Shown here one piece after another: positions 9,626-18,737 of a stretch of DNA of 51,115 nt. Below the pieces are notes generated by a model. The model saw only the letters and a list, made by a program, of their open reading frames with translations. It was not told the DNA's origin and did not search any database. Position numbers and translations under genes: made by a program. Numbering within the stretch: the stretch's first letter is position 1; every line of letters starts with the position of its first letter. Source of the stretch: Waterburya agarophytonicola KI4 (lineage in GTDB: Bacteria > Cyanobacteriota > Cyanobacteriia > Cyanobacteriales > Xenococcaceae); the NCBI RefSeq assembly GCF_020640915.1, contig NZ_JADWDC010000011.1, forward strand, positions 1 through 51,115. Reading direction: 5' to 3'.

Positions 9626-9730
9626 ATACCAAAAGTATTATAAAATTCCATGCTTCAAAAACAGTGTAACGTCAATCTGTCCATAGAAAAAATAATAATT
9701 ATTGTTATTATAATCTTTTAAAATAATTAA

Positions 9731-9774
9731 AATTAAGATAATAATTTATACATTTCTTAATTATTATCTTAATT
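9731..9774. repeat. Perfect 16-bp AT-only-stem inverted repeat upstream of hisH
   Basis: The arms 9731-9746 and 9759-9774 are exact reverse complements with a 12-base spacer. They sit in a 292-base, very AT-rich gap between the divergent receiver-like gene and hisH. They could be a regulator-binding palindrome or a transcript hairpin. Nothing else in the gap is recognisable. Confidence 0.6.
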
Positions 9775-9917
9775 ATTAATTGGCACGATTGAGGGATCGA
9801 TAATCAAAATATTACTGAAAAGTTGCGATCGCTCTATAACAATCCAAAATAACCTTTGATTCAACCTGAAGAGTATGTCAGGATATTCATGGAGAGGTTT
9901 ATCTGGAGAATTGACTT

Positions 9918-10559
9918 ATGGTTAATGTAGCTGTGATTGATTACGATATGGGCAATTTACACTCTGCCTGTAAGGGTTTAGAGAAAGCTGGTGCAGTACC
10001 TAAAATTACTTATTCTCCTGAAGAAATACTGTCGGCTGATGCAGTCGTACTGCCAGGAGTAGGCGCATTCGATCCCGCCATGAGACATATTGGAGAAAGA
10101 AATTTAGAACCAGTAATTAAAAAAGCGATCGCATCGGGTAAACCTTTCTTAGGTATTTGTGTCGGGCTACAACTTCTATTCGACGGATCCGAAGAAGGTA
10201 CAGAAAGAGGCTTAGGGATTATACCAGGGATGGTCAAGCGTTTTAGAAGCGAACCAAATATTACCATTCCTCAAATGGGATGGAATCAACTAGAGTTAAT
10301 CAAAACTCAACATTTCTTGTGGCAAAATATCCCTGCCGATCCTTATCTTTACTTCGTTCATTCTTTTTATGTCGATCCAATAGATAAAGATATGATTGCA
10401 GCTACGGTAACTCATGGTACACAAACAGTTACTGCTGCGATCGCAAACGACAACTTAATGGCGGTACAATTTCACCCTGAAAAATCTTCCGATAACGGAT
10501 TACAAATATTATCCAATTTTGTTACTTTAGTAGAAAATTCTCGATTGATAGCGAAGTAA
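9918..10559 (+). CDS. hisH: Imidazole glycerol phosphate synthase, glutaminase subunit
   Basis: HisH releases ammonia from glutamine and channels it to HisF, forming IGP and AICAR in histidine synthesis. The 213-residue class I glutamine amidotransferase has the nucleophile C81 in GICVGLQLLF and the His-Glu pair in QFHPEKS (H186, E188). The N-terminal VAVIDYDMGNLHS is diagnostic for HisH. hisF is not in the window, as is common in cyanobacteria where his genes are dispersed. A PfkB gene follows on the same strand after 86 bases. Confidence 0.95.
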   Translation: MVNVAVIDYDMGNLHSACKGLEKAGAVPKITYSPEEILSADAVVLPGVGAFDPAMRHIGERNLEPVIKKAIASGKPFLGICVGLQLLFDGSEEGTERGLGIIPGMVKRFRSEPNITIPQMGWNQLELIKTQHFLWQNIPADPYLYFVHSFYVDPIDKDMIAATVTHGTQTVTAAIANDNLMAVQFHPEKSSDNGLQILSNFVTLVENSRLIAK

Positions 10560-10645
10560 TTAATTATTGAAAATTAATTATTGAATTATTTATTTATTTC
10601 CCAAAAAAGTGACGTTCTAAATCTTGGCTTCGATCATCTCGCACA

Positions 10646-11512
10646 ATGAAATATCAAGGATTATTTGTTGGTTTAACTACCTTGGATTGCATTTACTTAA
10701 GTAGTTACTATCTTCAACCAAACCAAAAAATAGTAGCCCAAGACTACTTGACCGCAGCAGGAGGTCCAGCTACCAATGCAGCAGTTGCATTTAGCTATTT
10801 TGGAAATGCGAGTAAATTATTAACTGTTCTCGGACAACATTCTTTAAATAATTTAATTAGGGGCGATTTAGATCGCTATGAGATCGAGATATTAGATTTG
10901 ATTCCCCAGCAGTCAGTTAGTCCTCCCGTATCTTCTATAATCGTTTATGCTGAAACAGGGGAAAGATCCATAATCTCTATTAATGCTCTAAAATCCCAAG
11001 CAAAGCGATCGCAAATACCTCAAAATATTCTCAAGGGAATACATATCATCCTTATAGATGGACATCAAATAGATGCAAGTTTGGCATTAGCTAAAATAGC
11101 CAAAGATCGACAAATTCCTGTAGTTATCGATGCAGGAAGTTGGAAACCTGGACTGGAGACGGTGCTTCGGGAAGTTGATTATGCTATTTGTTCGGATAAC
11201 TTTCATCCTCCTGAATGCAATAATACAAAAGAAGTGTTTGATTTTTTACAAACACAAGGAATTAAGCAGATAGCCATTACTCAAGGGAAACAACCCATTC
11301 AATATCTTGAGAAAGGTAAAATACACACCATGCCCGTACCTACTATTAAAGCAATAGATACTTTAGGCGCAGGGGATATCTTTCATGGTGCTTTCTGCAA
11401 CTATATTTTGCAAAAAGATTTCGCTACTGCTTTAAAGAATGCAGCAGTAACAGCTAGTAAATCTTGTCAATACTTCGGGACTAGAGAATGGTTGACTAGA
11501 CCTTTGAGATAA
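10646..11512 (+). CDS. PfkB-family carbohydrate/nucleoside kinase
   Basis: This ribokinase-fold kinase has 288 residues. The N-terminal substrate-binding region contains TAAGGPATNAAVAF. The C-terminal signature DTLGAGDIFHGAF carries the anion hole and catalytic base (GAGD 241-244, D244). The sugar or nucleoside phosphorylated cannot be told from sequence alone. The gap to hisH is 86 AT-rich bases with a 13-base direct repeat (around 10558 and 10575), so co-transcription is possible but not shown. Confidence 0.85.
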   Translation: MKYQGLFVGLTTLDCIYLSSYYLQPNQKIVAQDYLTAAGGPATNAAVAFSYFGNASKLLTVLGQHSLNNLIRGDLDRYEIEILDLIPQQSVSPPVSSIIVYAETGERSIISINALKSQAKRSQIPQNILKGIHIILIDGHQIDASLALAKIAKDRQIPVVIDAGSWKPGLETVLREVDYAICSDNFHPPECNNTKEVFDFLQTQGIKQIAITQGKQPIQYLEKGKIHTMPVPTIKAIDTLGAGDIFHGAFCNYILQKDFATALKNAAVTASKSCQYFGTREWLTRPLR

Positions 11513-11576
11513 CTATGATAGTTATTAAGTAGTCGTGCAAAATTAATTTGATAGTTATTTTGATGAATAAAAGAAA

Positions 11577-13547
11577 CTAAGACTCTATCGGAAGAGTAAA
11601 GTGAAACTCACTTCCTTTATTTTCTCCTCGACTTGTTGCCCAAATTTCTCCCCCCATATTTTGAATAATTCGGCGACAAATTATTAACCCCAAACCCGCG
11701 CCGTTAACTGTGCGACGCAAATAACCTTCTGACTGAGAAAAGCGATCGAAGATAGTTTCTAGTCGATCGCGATCGATACCACGTCCGCTATCAGCCACAA
11801 TAATCTCTAGCATCGGGCTACCATCATTATCTTTTAGATCCTGAATCTGAGCGGTAATCATAATTTTGCCGTCAGCAGGAGTAAACTTACGGCCATTATC
11901 CAAGAGCTTGGAAAAAACTTCTACCAATCCATCTATATCAGCTAATACAGAAGGTAACTTAGTAGGGAAATCGACTCTAATTTCTGGCAAAACTCCTATT
12001 TGAGCATTAGTCTTAAGACGACGTAGAACTAAATTCAGAGCATAGTCGATAGTCAGAGGTTCAATATTGCGTATATTGGAATAGACTTTACCTGCTTCTA
12101 AATTAGAAAGAGTCAGAAAATTTTGAATCAATTGTCCCAATCTTTCCGTATCCCCTAAGGCTGTCTCCAGCATAATATTTTTAAGCTCTAGAGGAATATC
12201 GGGTTCGGTTGACAAACTTTCTAGACACACTCGAATTGTTGAGAGGGGAGTACGCAACTCATGTCCCACGATCGCAATCAAATTACTCTGAACTCGCTCT
12301 ATTGCTTCCAATTTAAGATTTAATTGTACAAGATGGGTATAGGCATTAGCTTGAGTTAAAGCTGCTCCCGCACTAGTAGAAACAGCTTCTACCAAGGCAA
12401 TATCGTCGGACTTCCACGGAAAGTTTTTGTTTCCTCCATAGTGAAGCTCTAGCATTCCTAATAACTTTCCTTGATAGCGAATAGAAACCATCAACCAAGA
12501 GTGTATTCTCCCACGAGCAATTTTGTCTTTAACGATGGGATTTTCAGTTAAATAAGAATTACTTGCAACATCTTCAATTGCCAAAGTGGACTTTTGTGCT
12601 TGAGCGGCAATGAATAAGGGATTCTCCGCGATCGACCACATTTGACCGACTAGAGAATTCAGGAATAGAGGTTTAGATTCATATTCGATTTGTACTGCTG
12701 TATCGTCGGGATCTACAGGATATAAAATACAGCGACAGTTGGGAAATAGTTGACCTAATTCTTTGACAGTTGTTTTCAAGATTTCTTGAGGATTTAACGA
12801 GCTACGTTGGGCGGATGCTATCTTATTAACCAAAGACTCTTTACGCTCGGCAGTGGCGATCGCTTTATAAGCTTTGAGTAGTTTATATTGACTAGACTGC
12901 AAATATGTAACCAAACGTTGGGCAAAAATATCTAAATCGACAGGTTGATTTGTTACCAAGGGTTTACTATTAACACCCCGTCTCAACTTAAATAACTCTC
13001 TAGTTTCTCTGGTTTTTGCGGTTAATTCAGGACGATAGTTAGCAATTATACCCAATAGCCAATCAGCAGCAGTATACGCCACGTTGCGATCAAAACTCCA
13101 AATACCCTCAAATCTTGACCCTTCTTCCAGTCCATAGCTAATATCTTGTAAGTCTGTTACAGCAAGTTTTTCCCTCACTGCCAGACAAGCTGAATAGTGT
13201 TGTCCGATAATGACTAAATATCTTTCCCCCGCTAGGGTGTCAGTAGGCTTAGTTGGAATAGTTGCGTAATCAGCATCAGCCACAGCAAAACTAGAATTTA
13301 GTTCGGGGACTCCTAAAATATAAACATGATTGCCTTTGCTCGCCATCGTTTGAAAACGACTTTCCTGCTGTCGAAATAATTTTTCCTGCTGAAAGTTGGC
13401 TATAACTATATATGGATTATTATCTGCCAATACTAAATCTTGTATCGCAAGAGATAGGGCAATCAAAGATGATTTGAAATATATTTGGGGACGAAGATTG
13501 GCATATTCTGTCACTAAGTCCCTTAGTAGGGAATTAGTCAGATCCAT
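11577..13547 (-). CDS. DICT-GAF sensor histidine kinase
   Basis: The 656 residues divide into a DICT-type sensory domain (about 20-175), a GAF domain (about 255-400), a HisKA dimerisation helix with phosphoacceptor H429 in IVGHELRTPLST, and a HATPase domain with N551 in LLDNGRKF, DSGRGID (587-593), and GAGLGLIICRRII. No membrane segment is visible, so it should be a soluble sensor. The DICT domain is known mainly from cyanobacterial kinases and cyclases and has been proposed to accompany light sensing. The GAF domain has no cyanobacteriochrome DXCF or C-H motif, so direct bilin binding is not indicated. No partner response regulator is adjacent. Confidence 0.9.
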   Translation of the reverse strand: MDLTNSLLRDLVTEYANLRPQIYFKSSLIALSLAIQDLVLADNNPYIVIANFQQEKLFRQQESRFQTMASKGNHVYILGVPELNSSFAVADADYATIPTKPTDTLAGERYLVIIGQHYSACLAVREKLAVTDLQDISYGLEEGSRFEGIWSFDRNVAYTAADWLLGIIANYRPELTAKTRETRELFKLRRGVNSKPLVTNQPVDLDIFAQRLVTYLQSSQYKLLKAYKAIATAERKESLVNKIASAQRSSLNPQEILKTTVKELGQLFPNCRCILYPVDPDDTAVQIEYESKPLFLNSLVGQMWSIAENPLFIAAQAQKSTLAIEDVASNSYLTENPIVKDKIARGRIHSWLMVSIRYQGKLLGMLELHYGGNKNFPWKSDDIALVEAVSTSAGAALTQANAYTHLVQLNLKLEAIERVQSNLIAIVGHELRTPLSTIRVCLESLSTEPDIPLELKNIMLETALGDTERLGQLIQNFLTLSNLEAGKVYSNIRNIEPLTIDYALNLVLRRLKTNAQIGVLPEIRVDFPTKLPSVLADIDGLVEVFSKLLDNGRKFTPADGKIMITAQIQDLKDNDGSPMLEIIVADSGRGIDRDRLETIFDRFSQSEGYLRRTVNGAGLGLIICRRIIQNMGGEIWATSRGENKGSEFHFTLPIES

Positions 13548-13617
13548 TGTGTGCTTCGATATAATTTACAGTTAAGAATCTTCTATTTTGAATCATTTGA
13601 ATGCGATCGTAGACGTT

Positions 13618-14259
13618 CTAACTATTGCTAGAAGTCTCCAGTTTGTTTCTTCTGCTATCTTCAAGCTCAATCTCATTCACTATCTTAGGTAAAATCGCTC
13701 TACTTAAGTTTGCTTGTTCTATTAAAGCTTTATTTAGGTTGGTATCGATCAAATTAGCCGAGCTTAGGTTTGCACCAGTAAAGATTGTCCGATTGAGATT
13801 TGCTCCTTCTAAGTTGGCAGATTGCAAATCAGCATAACTAAGATTTGCTCCTGAGAGATCCGCGTATCTTAGATCTGCTCCAGAAAGATTTATCAAACGG
13901 AGATCGGCATTGTCCAAAAAAGATCTATATAAGTTAGCTTGTTGGAAATTAGCGCGAATTAGTAAAGCATTGCTGAGCCTAGCTTTCACTAGGCTAGCGT
14001 AGCGCAAGTCCGCACGCCACAGATTTGCTCCAGAAAGGTTACTTTCGTCTAAATGAGCTTTGGTTAGAATCGAACGACCTAAATTGGCTTCAGCAAGATA
14101 TGCTCGCCAGAATTTGATATCAGCTAAATTGACATCAATTAATGCGGCTCTAGTTAAATTGACCTTGCTGAAATCTCGCTTTCCCGATTTATAGCTCGTC
14201 AAAAGTTGAGTCGCACCAATCATTTTGGTCTTAAATTGATGTGGATGCAAATAAAACAT
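13618..14259 (-). CDS. Pentapeptide-repeat protein
   Basis: The sequence consists of repeated A(D/N)LXX units from about residue 32 to 195 (ANLGRS, ANLWRADLRYASL, ANLYRS, ADLRYADLSGANLSYADL), predicting a right-handed quadrilateral beta-helix. There is no signal peptide or membrane segment. The in-frame start at Met13 (14223), beginning MIGATQLLTSYKSGKRDF, fits the usual start of cyanobacterial members, so the first 12 residues may not be translated. The gene lies 22 bases downstream of the psb34 stop on the same strand and may be co-transcribed. Function unknown. Confidence 0.85.
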   Translation of the reverse strand: MFYLHPHQFKTKMIGATQLLTSYKSGKRDFSKVNLTRAALIDVNLADIKFWRAYLAEANLGRSILTKAHLDESNLSGANLWRADLRYASLVKARLSNALLIRANFQQANLYRSFLDNADLRLINLSGADLRYADLSGANLSYADLQSANLEGANLNRTIFTGANLSSANLIDTNLNKALIEQANLSRAILPKIVNEIELEDSRRNKLETSSNS

Positions 14260-14281
14260 TTAATCCAAGGTTAAGAAATTT

Positions 14282-14452
14282 CTAGCTTACAGAAATGGCA
14301 GTAAATACCGAGCCAGCAGTGACTAAAAATGCGATCGCACCCCAAACTATGTAACTCTTTTGTTCTTTAGTAGTAGGAGCTTCTGCATAATACATTTGAG
14401 GCTCTTTAGCGAAATTATTGATGATGCCGTTTTCGTCTGAGATAGTAGTCAT
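14282..14452 (-). CDS. psb34: Psb34-like (Ssl1498 family) photosystem II assembly protein
   Basis: This is a 56-residue, single-span thylakoid protein. The N-terminal half has the family signature IINNFAKEPQMYYAEAP (residues 10-26), followed by a charged stretch and one membrane helix at about 34-54. Ssl1498 has been named Psb34 and binds CP47-containing photosystem II assembly intermediates at the site used by high-light-inducible proteins. Start and stop are unambiguous (ATG 14452-14450, TAG 14284-14282). A promoter with a possible HLR1 element lies about 40 bases upstream, and a pentapeptide-repeat gene follows. Confidence 0.8.
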   Translation of the reverse strand: MTTISDENGIINNFAKEPQMYYAEAPTTKEQKSYIVWGAIAFLVTAGSVFTAISVS

Positions 14453-14492
14453 ATATTTAATTAATTTGTATTCTTGTTAACTTATGTTAACT

Positions 14493-14522
14493 ATCATAGC
14501 AAACAATGTAACAAAGTGTTAA
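14493..14522 (-). promoter_or_regulatory. Candidate psb34 promoter with HLR1-like (RpaB) site
   Basis: On the minus strand a -35-like TTAACA (14522-14517) and a -10-like TATGAT (14498-14493) are 18 bases apart, about 40 bases upstream of the psb34 ATG. The 18 bases TTAACACTTTGTTACATT (14522-14505) fit the HLR1 consensus, two KTTACAWW halves separated by two bases. The second half is perfect and the first has two mismatches. RpaB control of light-stress genes through HLR1 is established in other cyanobacteria; here it is inferred. Confidence 0.45.
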
Positions 14523-14617
14523 CTTTACTTGACATTGTTTTTTGCGATCGCTACATTACCTATTACTTACGAGCAGTTAAATCCACTGCTCCTAAACAGT
14601 CTAAGTACTGCGATCCT

Positions 14618-15745
14618 CTAACTATTTACCACTAGATTATTGCGGTGCATTACCGTATCTACACTGTCATAACCCAAGATGCGGGCAATTTCAGTAGAAT
14701 GATGTCCTTTGATTTGGTTAATTTCGCTGCTGTTGTAATTAACCAAACCTCGACCTAATTCTATACCTGCTTCATCGCACAACCGCACGGCATCAGAAGT
14801 AGAAAACTCCCCTTCAACGGATATTATTCCTGCGGGTAATAAAGACTTTCCTTTTTGGGTGACTGCTTTGACAGCCCCTCCATCCAGGTATAATGTTCCC
14901 GCAGGAACTAAACCATAAGAAATCCAACGTTTGCGCGCATTATCGCTTTTTGGTTGGGCTTCAAATTGCGTTCCGAAATCTTCTCCCTCAAGGATTTTCA
15001 GGATATTCTGGGGATGTTTGCCTTGAGTAATAACCGTTCTGACTCCCGTACTGGTGGCAATACGGGCTGCGGATAGTTTGGTAGCCATACCTCCCGTACC
15101 CCATTGCGAACCACTAGAACCTGCATCCACTTGTAAGCGATCAAATTCGTCAGTACTAACTAATTTAATTGGTCGAGCATTGGGTACGGTTTTGGGATCG
15201 GCAGAATACATTCGATCTACATCCGTCAGGAGAAATAACCAGTCTGCTTCTATTAAACTAGCTACTAGTGCAGAGAGAGTATCATTGTCGCCAAACTTAA
15301 GTTCGTCCACGGCAATAGTATCGTTTTCGTTGACAATGGGAATTACACCCAAATCCAACAATTCTTGAAAAGTATTAGAAGCATTAACATAAGTATTGCG
15401 TTCGACTAATTCGCGACGAGTTAAGAGAATTTGGGCGATCGCTTGTTGCAGATTGCTAAACATATCATCATAAATGCGCATCAAACGTCCTTGTCCCACG
15501 GCAGCTACGGCTTGTTTGAGAGCCATTTTGCGGGGTCTTTCGGTCAAATTGAGTCTGGCACATCCGACTCCTACCGCACCAGAGGAAACCAGTACTATGC
15601 GATGTCCCGCAGATCGCAGACAGCATAGTGTTTCTACTAAGGAAGCAATGGTGGCGATCGCAATCTGTCCAGTTGCTTGGGTCAAACTGGAAGTACCAAT
15701 CTTTACTACTATGGTTTGAGGCTTGTTGCTCATTACTCTAGACAA
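14618..15745 (-). CDS. proB: Glutamate 5-kinase with PUA domain
   Basis: This enzyme phosphorylates the gamma-carboxyl of glutamate, the first and feedback-regulated step of proline synthesis. The 375 residues include an amino-acid-kinase domain ([54 protein letters not shown]) and a C-terminal PUA domain at about 285-365 ([23 protein letters not shown]). The start could be Met1 or, more like homologues, Met5 (15733, [13 protein letters not shown]). proA is not adjacent. Confidence 0.95.
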   Translation of the reverse strand: MSRVMSNKPQTIVVKIGTSSLTQATGQIAIATIASLVETLCCLRSAGHRIVLVSSGAVGVGCARLNLTERPRKMALKQAVAAVGQGRLMRIYDDMFSNLQQAIAQILLTRRELVERNTYVNASNTFQELLDLGVIPIVNENDTIAVDELKFGDNDTLSALVASLIEADWLFLLTDVDRMYSADPKTVPNARPIKLVSTDEFDRLQVDAGSSGSQWGTGGMATKLSAARIATSTGVRTVITQGKHPQNILKILEGEDFGTQFEAQPKSDNARKRWISYGLVPAGTLYLDGGAVKAVTQKGKSLLPAGIISVEGEFSTSDAVRLCDEAGIELGRGLVNYNSSEINQIKGHHSTEIARILGYDSVDTVMHRNNLVVNS

Positions 15746-15919
15746 AAACTATAAATAAAATGATTAAATTGCATTAATAAAATTCTCTTAAGACAAATTG
15801 AAAGAGATTGATGGTTTATGCTACCAATAAGAATCAAAAATGAAATCATAATAAAAATTAGATAGAAGTTTTTTGCTTAATTTTTAAATTATTATCATCA
15901 TTGTGAGAACAGCGATCGC

Positions 15920-17191
15920 GTGACCCATATTAAACCAGAAGCAGTAAGGAATCAATCATCAGATTCAATTGAGAAAATACTCCACTTGGGGTTGCTAGCA
16001 GCACAACAACAAGATTGGTTATTAGTTAGTAATTATCTTCAACAATTACCTCAAACCAAAAATCATCAGCAAGCCAAGAGATTTGCTTTGGAAGATCGAG
16101 ATTGGCAGCTAGCTTTTGAGATAGCACTCGCTATGCTGAGGGGGGCTGATTTTCAGCATAAATGGGAAATCAGCAAGTTATTACCTTTATTTGGCGAGAA
16201 TAGTCTGGGTACTTTAATTACTCTGGTTAAAGATGAAACCATTCCAGGAGATGTACGCTGGTTTATCTGTCAGATCTTGGGTAATTTTCATCGAGAACAA
16301 GTAGTACTTACTTTAGTAGAATTGCTTCACTCAACGACAGACCGAGAATTAATGGCTATCGCAGGAAAAACTCTGACTAAAATTGGCAACTATGCCATTG
16401 ATGCCCTTAAAGATCTTTTAACCCAGCCAGAATACCGTTATTTAGCAGTACAATCTTTATCTTATATTCGCACGGTCGAAACTATCGAACCTCTGATGGA
16501 AGTTACAGTCGATAATGAACCAAAATTAAGAGCGATCGCCATTAAAGCCTTGGGTAGTTTTCACGATCTTCGCATTCCCCCGCTATTAATTACTGCACTA
16601 CAGGATAAAGCTAGTGCTGTCCGCCAAGAAGCAGCGATCGCCCTGGGGTTTCGTCCCGATCTCTGTCTTGAATTAGACTTAGTGGGTCATTTATGCCCTT
16701 TACTATACGATCTTAATCTAGAAGTATGTCGTCAAACTGCCATATCTCTAGGCAGAATGAAGTGCGATCGAGCAACTCAAGCATTATTTACCGTATTGCA
16801 ATTAGATACTACTCCTGATAGCCTGAAACTGGATCTAGTCAAAGCTCTTGGTTGGAGCGAACTTAGTTCGGCGATTAATTATTTAGAACTGGCTTTAGCA
16901 AATTCCACCGTAGCAGTTACCCAGGAGATTGTGATCGTCCTGGGTAGAACCAATAAATCCCACTTAAAATTTCAAGCTGCTAAAGTGCTGATCGGTTTTT
17001 GGCAAAGTCAAAATCGACTACTTGAATCGCCACAATTGAGACAAAGTCTAGCTACATCCTTGGGAGAATTAGGTGGTGAGTGGGGTAAAACAACTCTAGA
17101 ACAACTAACCCGAGATAGCGATCGCAAAGTCCAACTTCACGCTTTTTTTGCTTTAAAAAAAGTTATCTCTCAATCGGAAAAAACAAATTAG
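15920..17191 (+). CDS. HEAT-repeat (PBS-lyase-like) protein
   Basis: The 423 residues are made of alpha-helical HEAT repeats from about residue 100 on: GDVRWFICQILGNF, KLRAIAIKALGSF, SAVRQEAAIALGF and LEVCRQTAISLGR. The N-terminal 90 residues form a separate helical region. It lacks the residues of a dedicated phycobilin lyase pair (CpcE/CpcF or PecE/PecF), so a scaffold or interaction role is more likely. The start is GTG, overlapping a GCGATCGC site; the leader is AT-rich. It converges on the cyclophilin gene with only 8 bases between stops. Confidence 0.8.
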   Translation: MTHIKPEAVRNQSSDSIEKILHLGLLAAQQQDWLLVSNYLQQLPQTKNHQQAKRFALEDRDWQLAFEIALAMLRGADFQHKWEISKLLPLFGENSLGTLITLVKDETIPGDVRWFICQILGNFHREQVVLTLVELLHSTTDRELMAIAGKTLTKIGNYAIDALKDLLTQPEYRYLAVQSLSYIRTVETIEPLMEVTVDNEPKLRAIAIKALGSFHDLRIPPLLITALQDKASAVRQEAAIALGFRPDLCLELDLVGHLCPLLYDLNLEVCRQTAISLGRMKCDRATQALFTVLQLDTTPDSLKLDLVKALGWSELSSAINYLELALANSTVAVTQEIVIVLGRTNKSHLKFQAAKVLIGFWQSQNRLLESPQLRQSLATSLGELGGEWGKTTLEQLTRDSDRKVQLHAFFALKKVISQSEKTN

Positions 17192-17199
17192 ATAAAAAA

Positions 17200-18570
17200 T
17201 TAGATGACATTCTCAATTGGAAAAGCATAGTAAGCAATTCCTTCTGAATCGTAGTTAGGTAAATTGTCTCTGACTGAATCTCTTTCAACTTGTGAAGGGG
17301 TATAAAAATGCGCTCCAGTATCAGTATTATAAAAACGATAAATTGGAATTGTCCCTGGTTGTTGTTCTTGATAAGCAAAAAACGATGCTGATTCTAGACT
17401 GAAGTGGGGTAGATTTTTCTCAACTGATTCTTTTTCTATGTCGGAGATAGTATACAAATGAGTCCCCGAATTTTCATTCAGAAAACGATAAACTGGAGTT
17501 GGTTCGGGATTTCCAGTCAAAGAGTCAATACTGACATAAGAAGCACCTTCTGGGTCGTAATTAGGCAAATCTAAGATAGAATTTCGTTCGATTTGGGAAG
17601 TTGTATATAAATGAGCCCCCGTATCGTTGTTGAGAAAACGATAGACTGTCAAATCATCTTCGCTAGGATCGGGATCGACGACTACACCGCCATTTCCTAC
17701 AGTAATAGAAAAGGTATCTTCTACCGAGTCCCCCAACAAATCTGTCGCCTGAATGGTAATATCCGCCGTACCCCTTAGATCTGCTGCATAATCGAGAGTA
17801 AGTTCTCCTCCCTCAAGAGAAACTCCCACTAAATCAGGATTGGAGTTATTGACAACTTCAAATTCAAGTTCGTCTTGTTGGGCAATACTAATTCCACTAT
17901 AGCGGACTAAATTATTATCCCCCTCTACAACTGGATTATCAGGATCTGTTGCAATTATAGGCAGGTTGGTAAAAGCAGGATCGACATTAGTAGCATTAAT
18001 AAAAGGGAGATTGGCGATCGCATCTACGGGAGCAAGATCTGCTTCCCCCAGCACTTGTCCAAAGACAGTAAAACCACCATTTTGATTGTCTAGGTTTTCT
18101 GAATTATCAGCTAGATTAAAAAACCATTGATTAGTAGCACTATTGGGATCGTTACCCAATTTTGCCATGGCGATCGTTCCTCTCAAGTTCGATCTATCCG
18201 CGCTAAATTCATTGACTACAGGCTCATCAGCAGGAACATCTCCTACCTGTAAATCGTTAACTGTAAATCCTCCTCCCTGAACAATAAATTCAGGAACAGA
18301 ACGATGAATAATGCTATTAACATAGTCTCCATCCTCGACATAATTAGCAAAATTATTGACCGTAGCTGGTGCGCCAGCACCTTCTTGGTCGAATAACAAA
18401 ACATTAGTGACTCCTCCCCCTAAAGAACTATCCACCAGTTCAAAACGAGCTACTCTACCAGTGGTAAAAGGATCGTCAAAATGTTGAAATAAGTTGATTG
18501 TGGTGTTATTGGCATTTTCGTTGACGTTTACATCGTCTAGGGGTTGAGTAACTAGAGGAATAGTAGTCAT
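17200..18570 (-). CDS. Cyclophilin-type peptidyl-prolyl isomerase with three C-terminal DUF5648-like repeats
   Basis: Residues about 22-200 form a cyclophilin domain: IIHRSVPEFIVQGGGF with catalytic R90, GTIAMAK, NQWFFNL and GGFTVFGQV. Residues about 210-292 look like a cadherin/Ig-like module (TADITIQATDLLGDSVEDTF). Three repeats of about 45 residues follow at about 307-350, 358-400 and 408-450, each with VYRF.N..(T/S)G.H.YT.S..E and ending in a G/S-I/A-x-Y/F motif, as in DUF5648. There is no N-terminal signal peptide, so type I-like export, as for RTX proteins, is plausible. The same triple repeat ends the RTX protein at 31.7-32.8 kb. It likely acts on proteins outside the cell, but that is inference. 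Confidence 0.85.
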   Translation of the reverse strand: MTTIPLVTQPLDDVNVNENANNTTINLFQHFDDPFTTGRVARFELVDSSLGGGVTNVLLFDQEGAGAPATVNNFANYVEDGDYVNSIIHRSVPEFIVQGGGFTVNDLQVGDVPADEPVVNEFSADRSNLRGTIAMAKLGNDPNSATNQWFFNLADNSENLDNQNGGFTVFGQVLGEADLAPVDAIANLPFINATNVDPAFTNLPIIATDPDNPVVEGDNNLVRYSGISIAQQDELEFEVVNNSNPDLVGVSLEGGELTLDYAADLRGTADITIQATDLLGDSVEDTFSITVGNGGVVVDPDPSEDDLTVYRFLNNDTGAHLYTTSQIERNSILDLPNYDPEGASYVSIDSLTGNPEPTPVYRFLNENSGTHLYTISDIEKESVEKNLPHFSLESASFFAYQEQQPGTIPIYRFYNTDTGAHFYTPSQVERDSVRDNLPNYDSEGIAYYAFPIENVI

Positions 18571-18675
18571 GTAATAATTCTCCCAATAAAAATAATGGCG
18601 GTAATTGCTTCCAATTTAGTCCAAGGGATACATAATCGGTAGGCAATTAGCAAGTAGCAAGCCCTTCGGGCTGAA

Positions 18676-18700
18676 GTAATAAGTAATAAGTAATAAGTAA
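18676..18700. repeat. Heptanucleotide tandem repeat (TAATAAG)n
   Basis: Just over three uninterrupted TAATAAG units precede a degenerate copy (TAATCAG). Immediately upstream is a small hairpin, AGCCCTTCGGGCT, at 18660-18672. Short tandem heptamers are common between genes in filamentous and baeocytous cyanobacteria. The repeats fill the gap between the SGNH hydrolase stop and the cyclophilin start. Confidence 0.6.
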
Positions 18701-18737
18701 TCAGAGGTGTTACTCATTACTCGTAAATGATCGCCGA

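Noticed and set aside
18676-18700. Heptamer repeats considered as a CRISPR or an integration site
   Set aside because: The units are 7 bases with no spacers, no cas genes are nearby, and there is no integrase or duplicated target. It is a simple tandem repeat.
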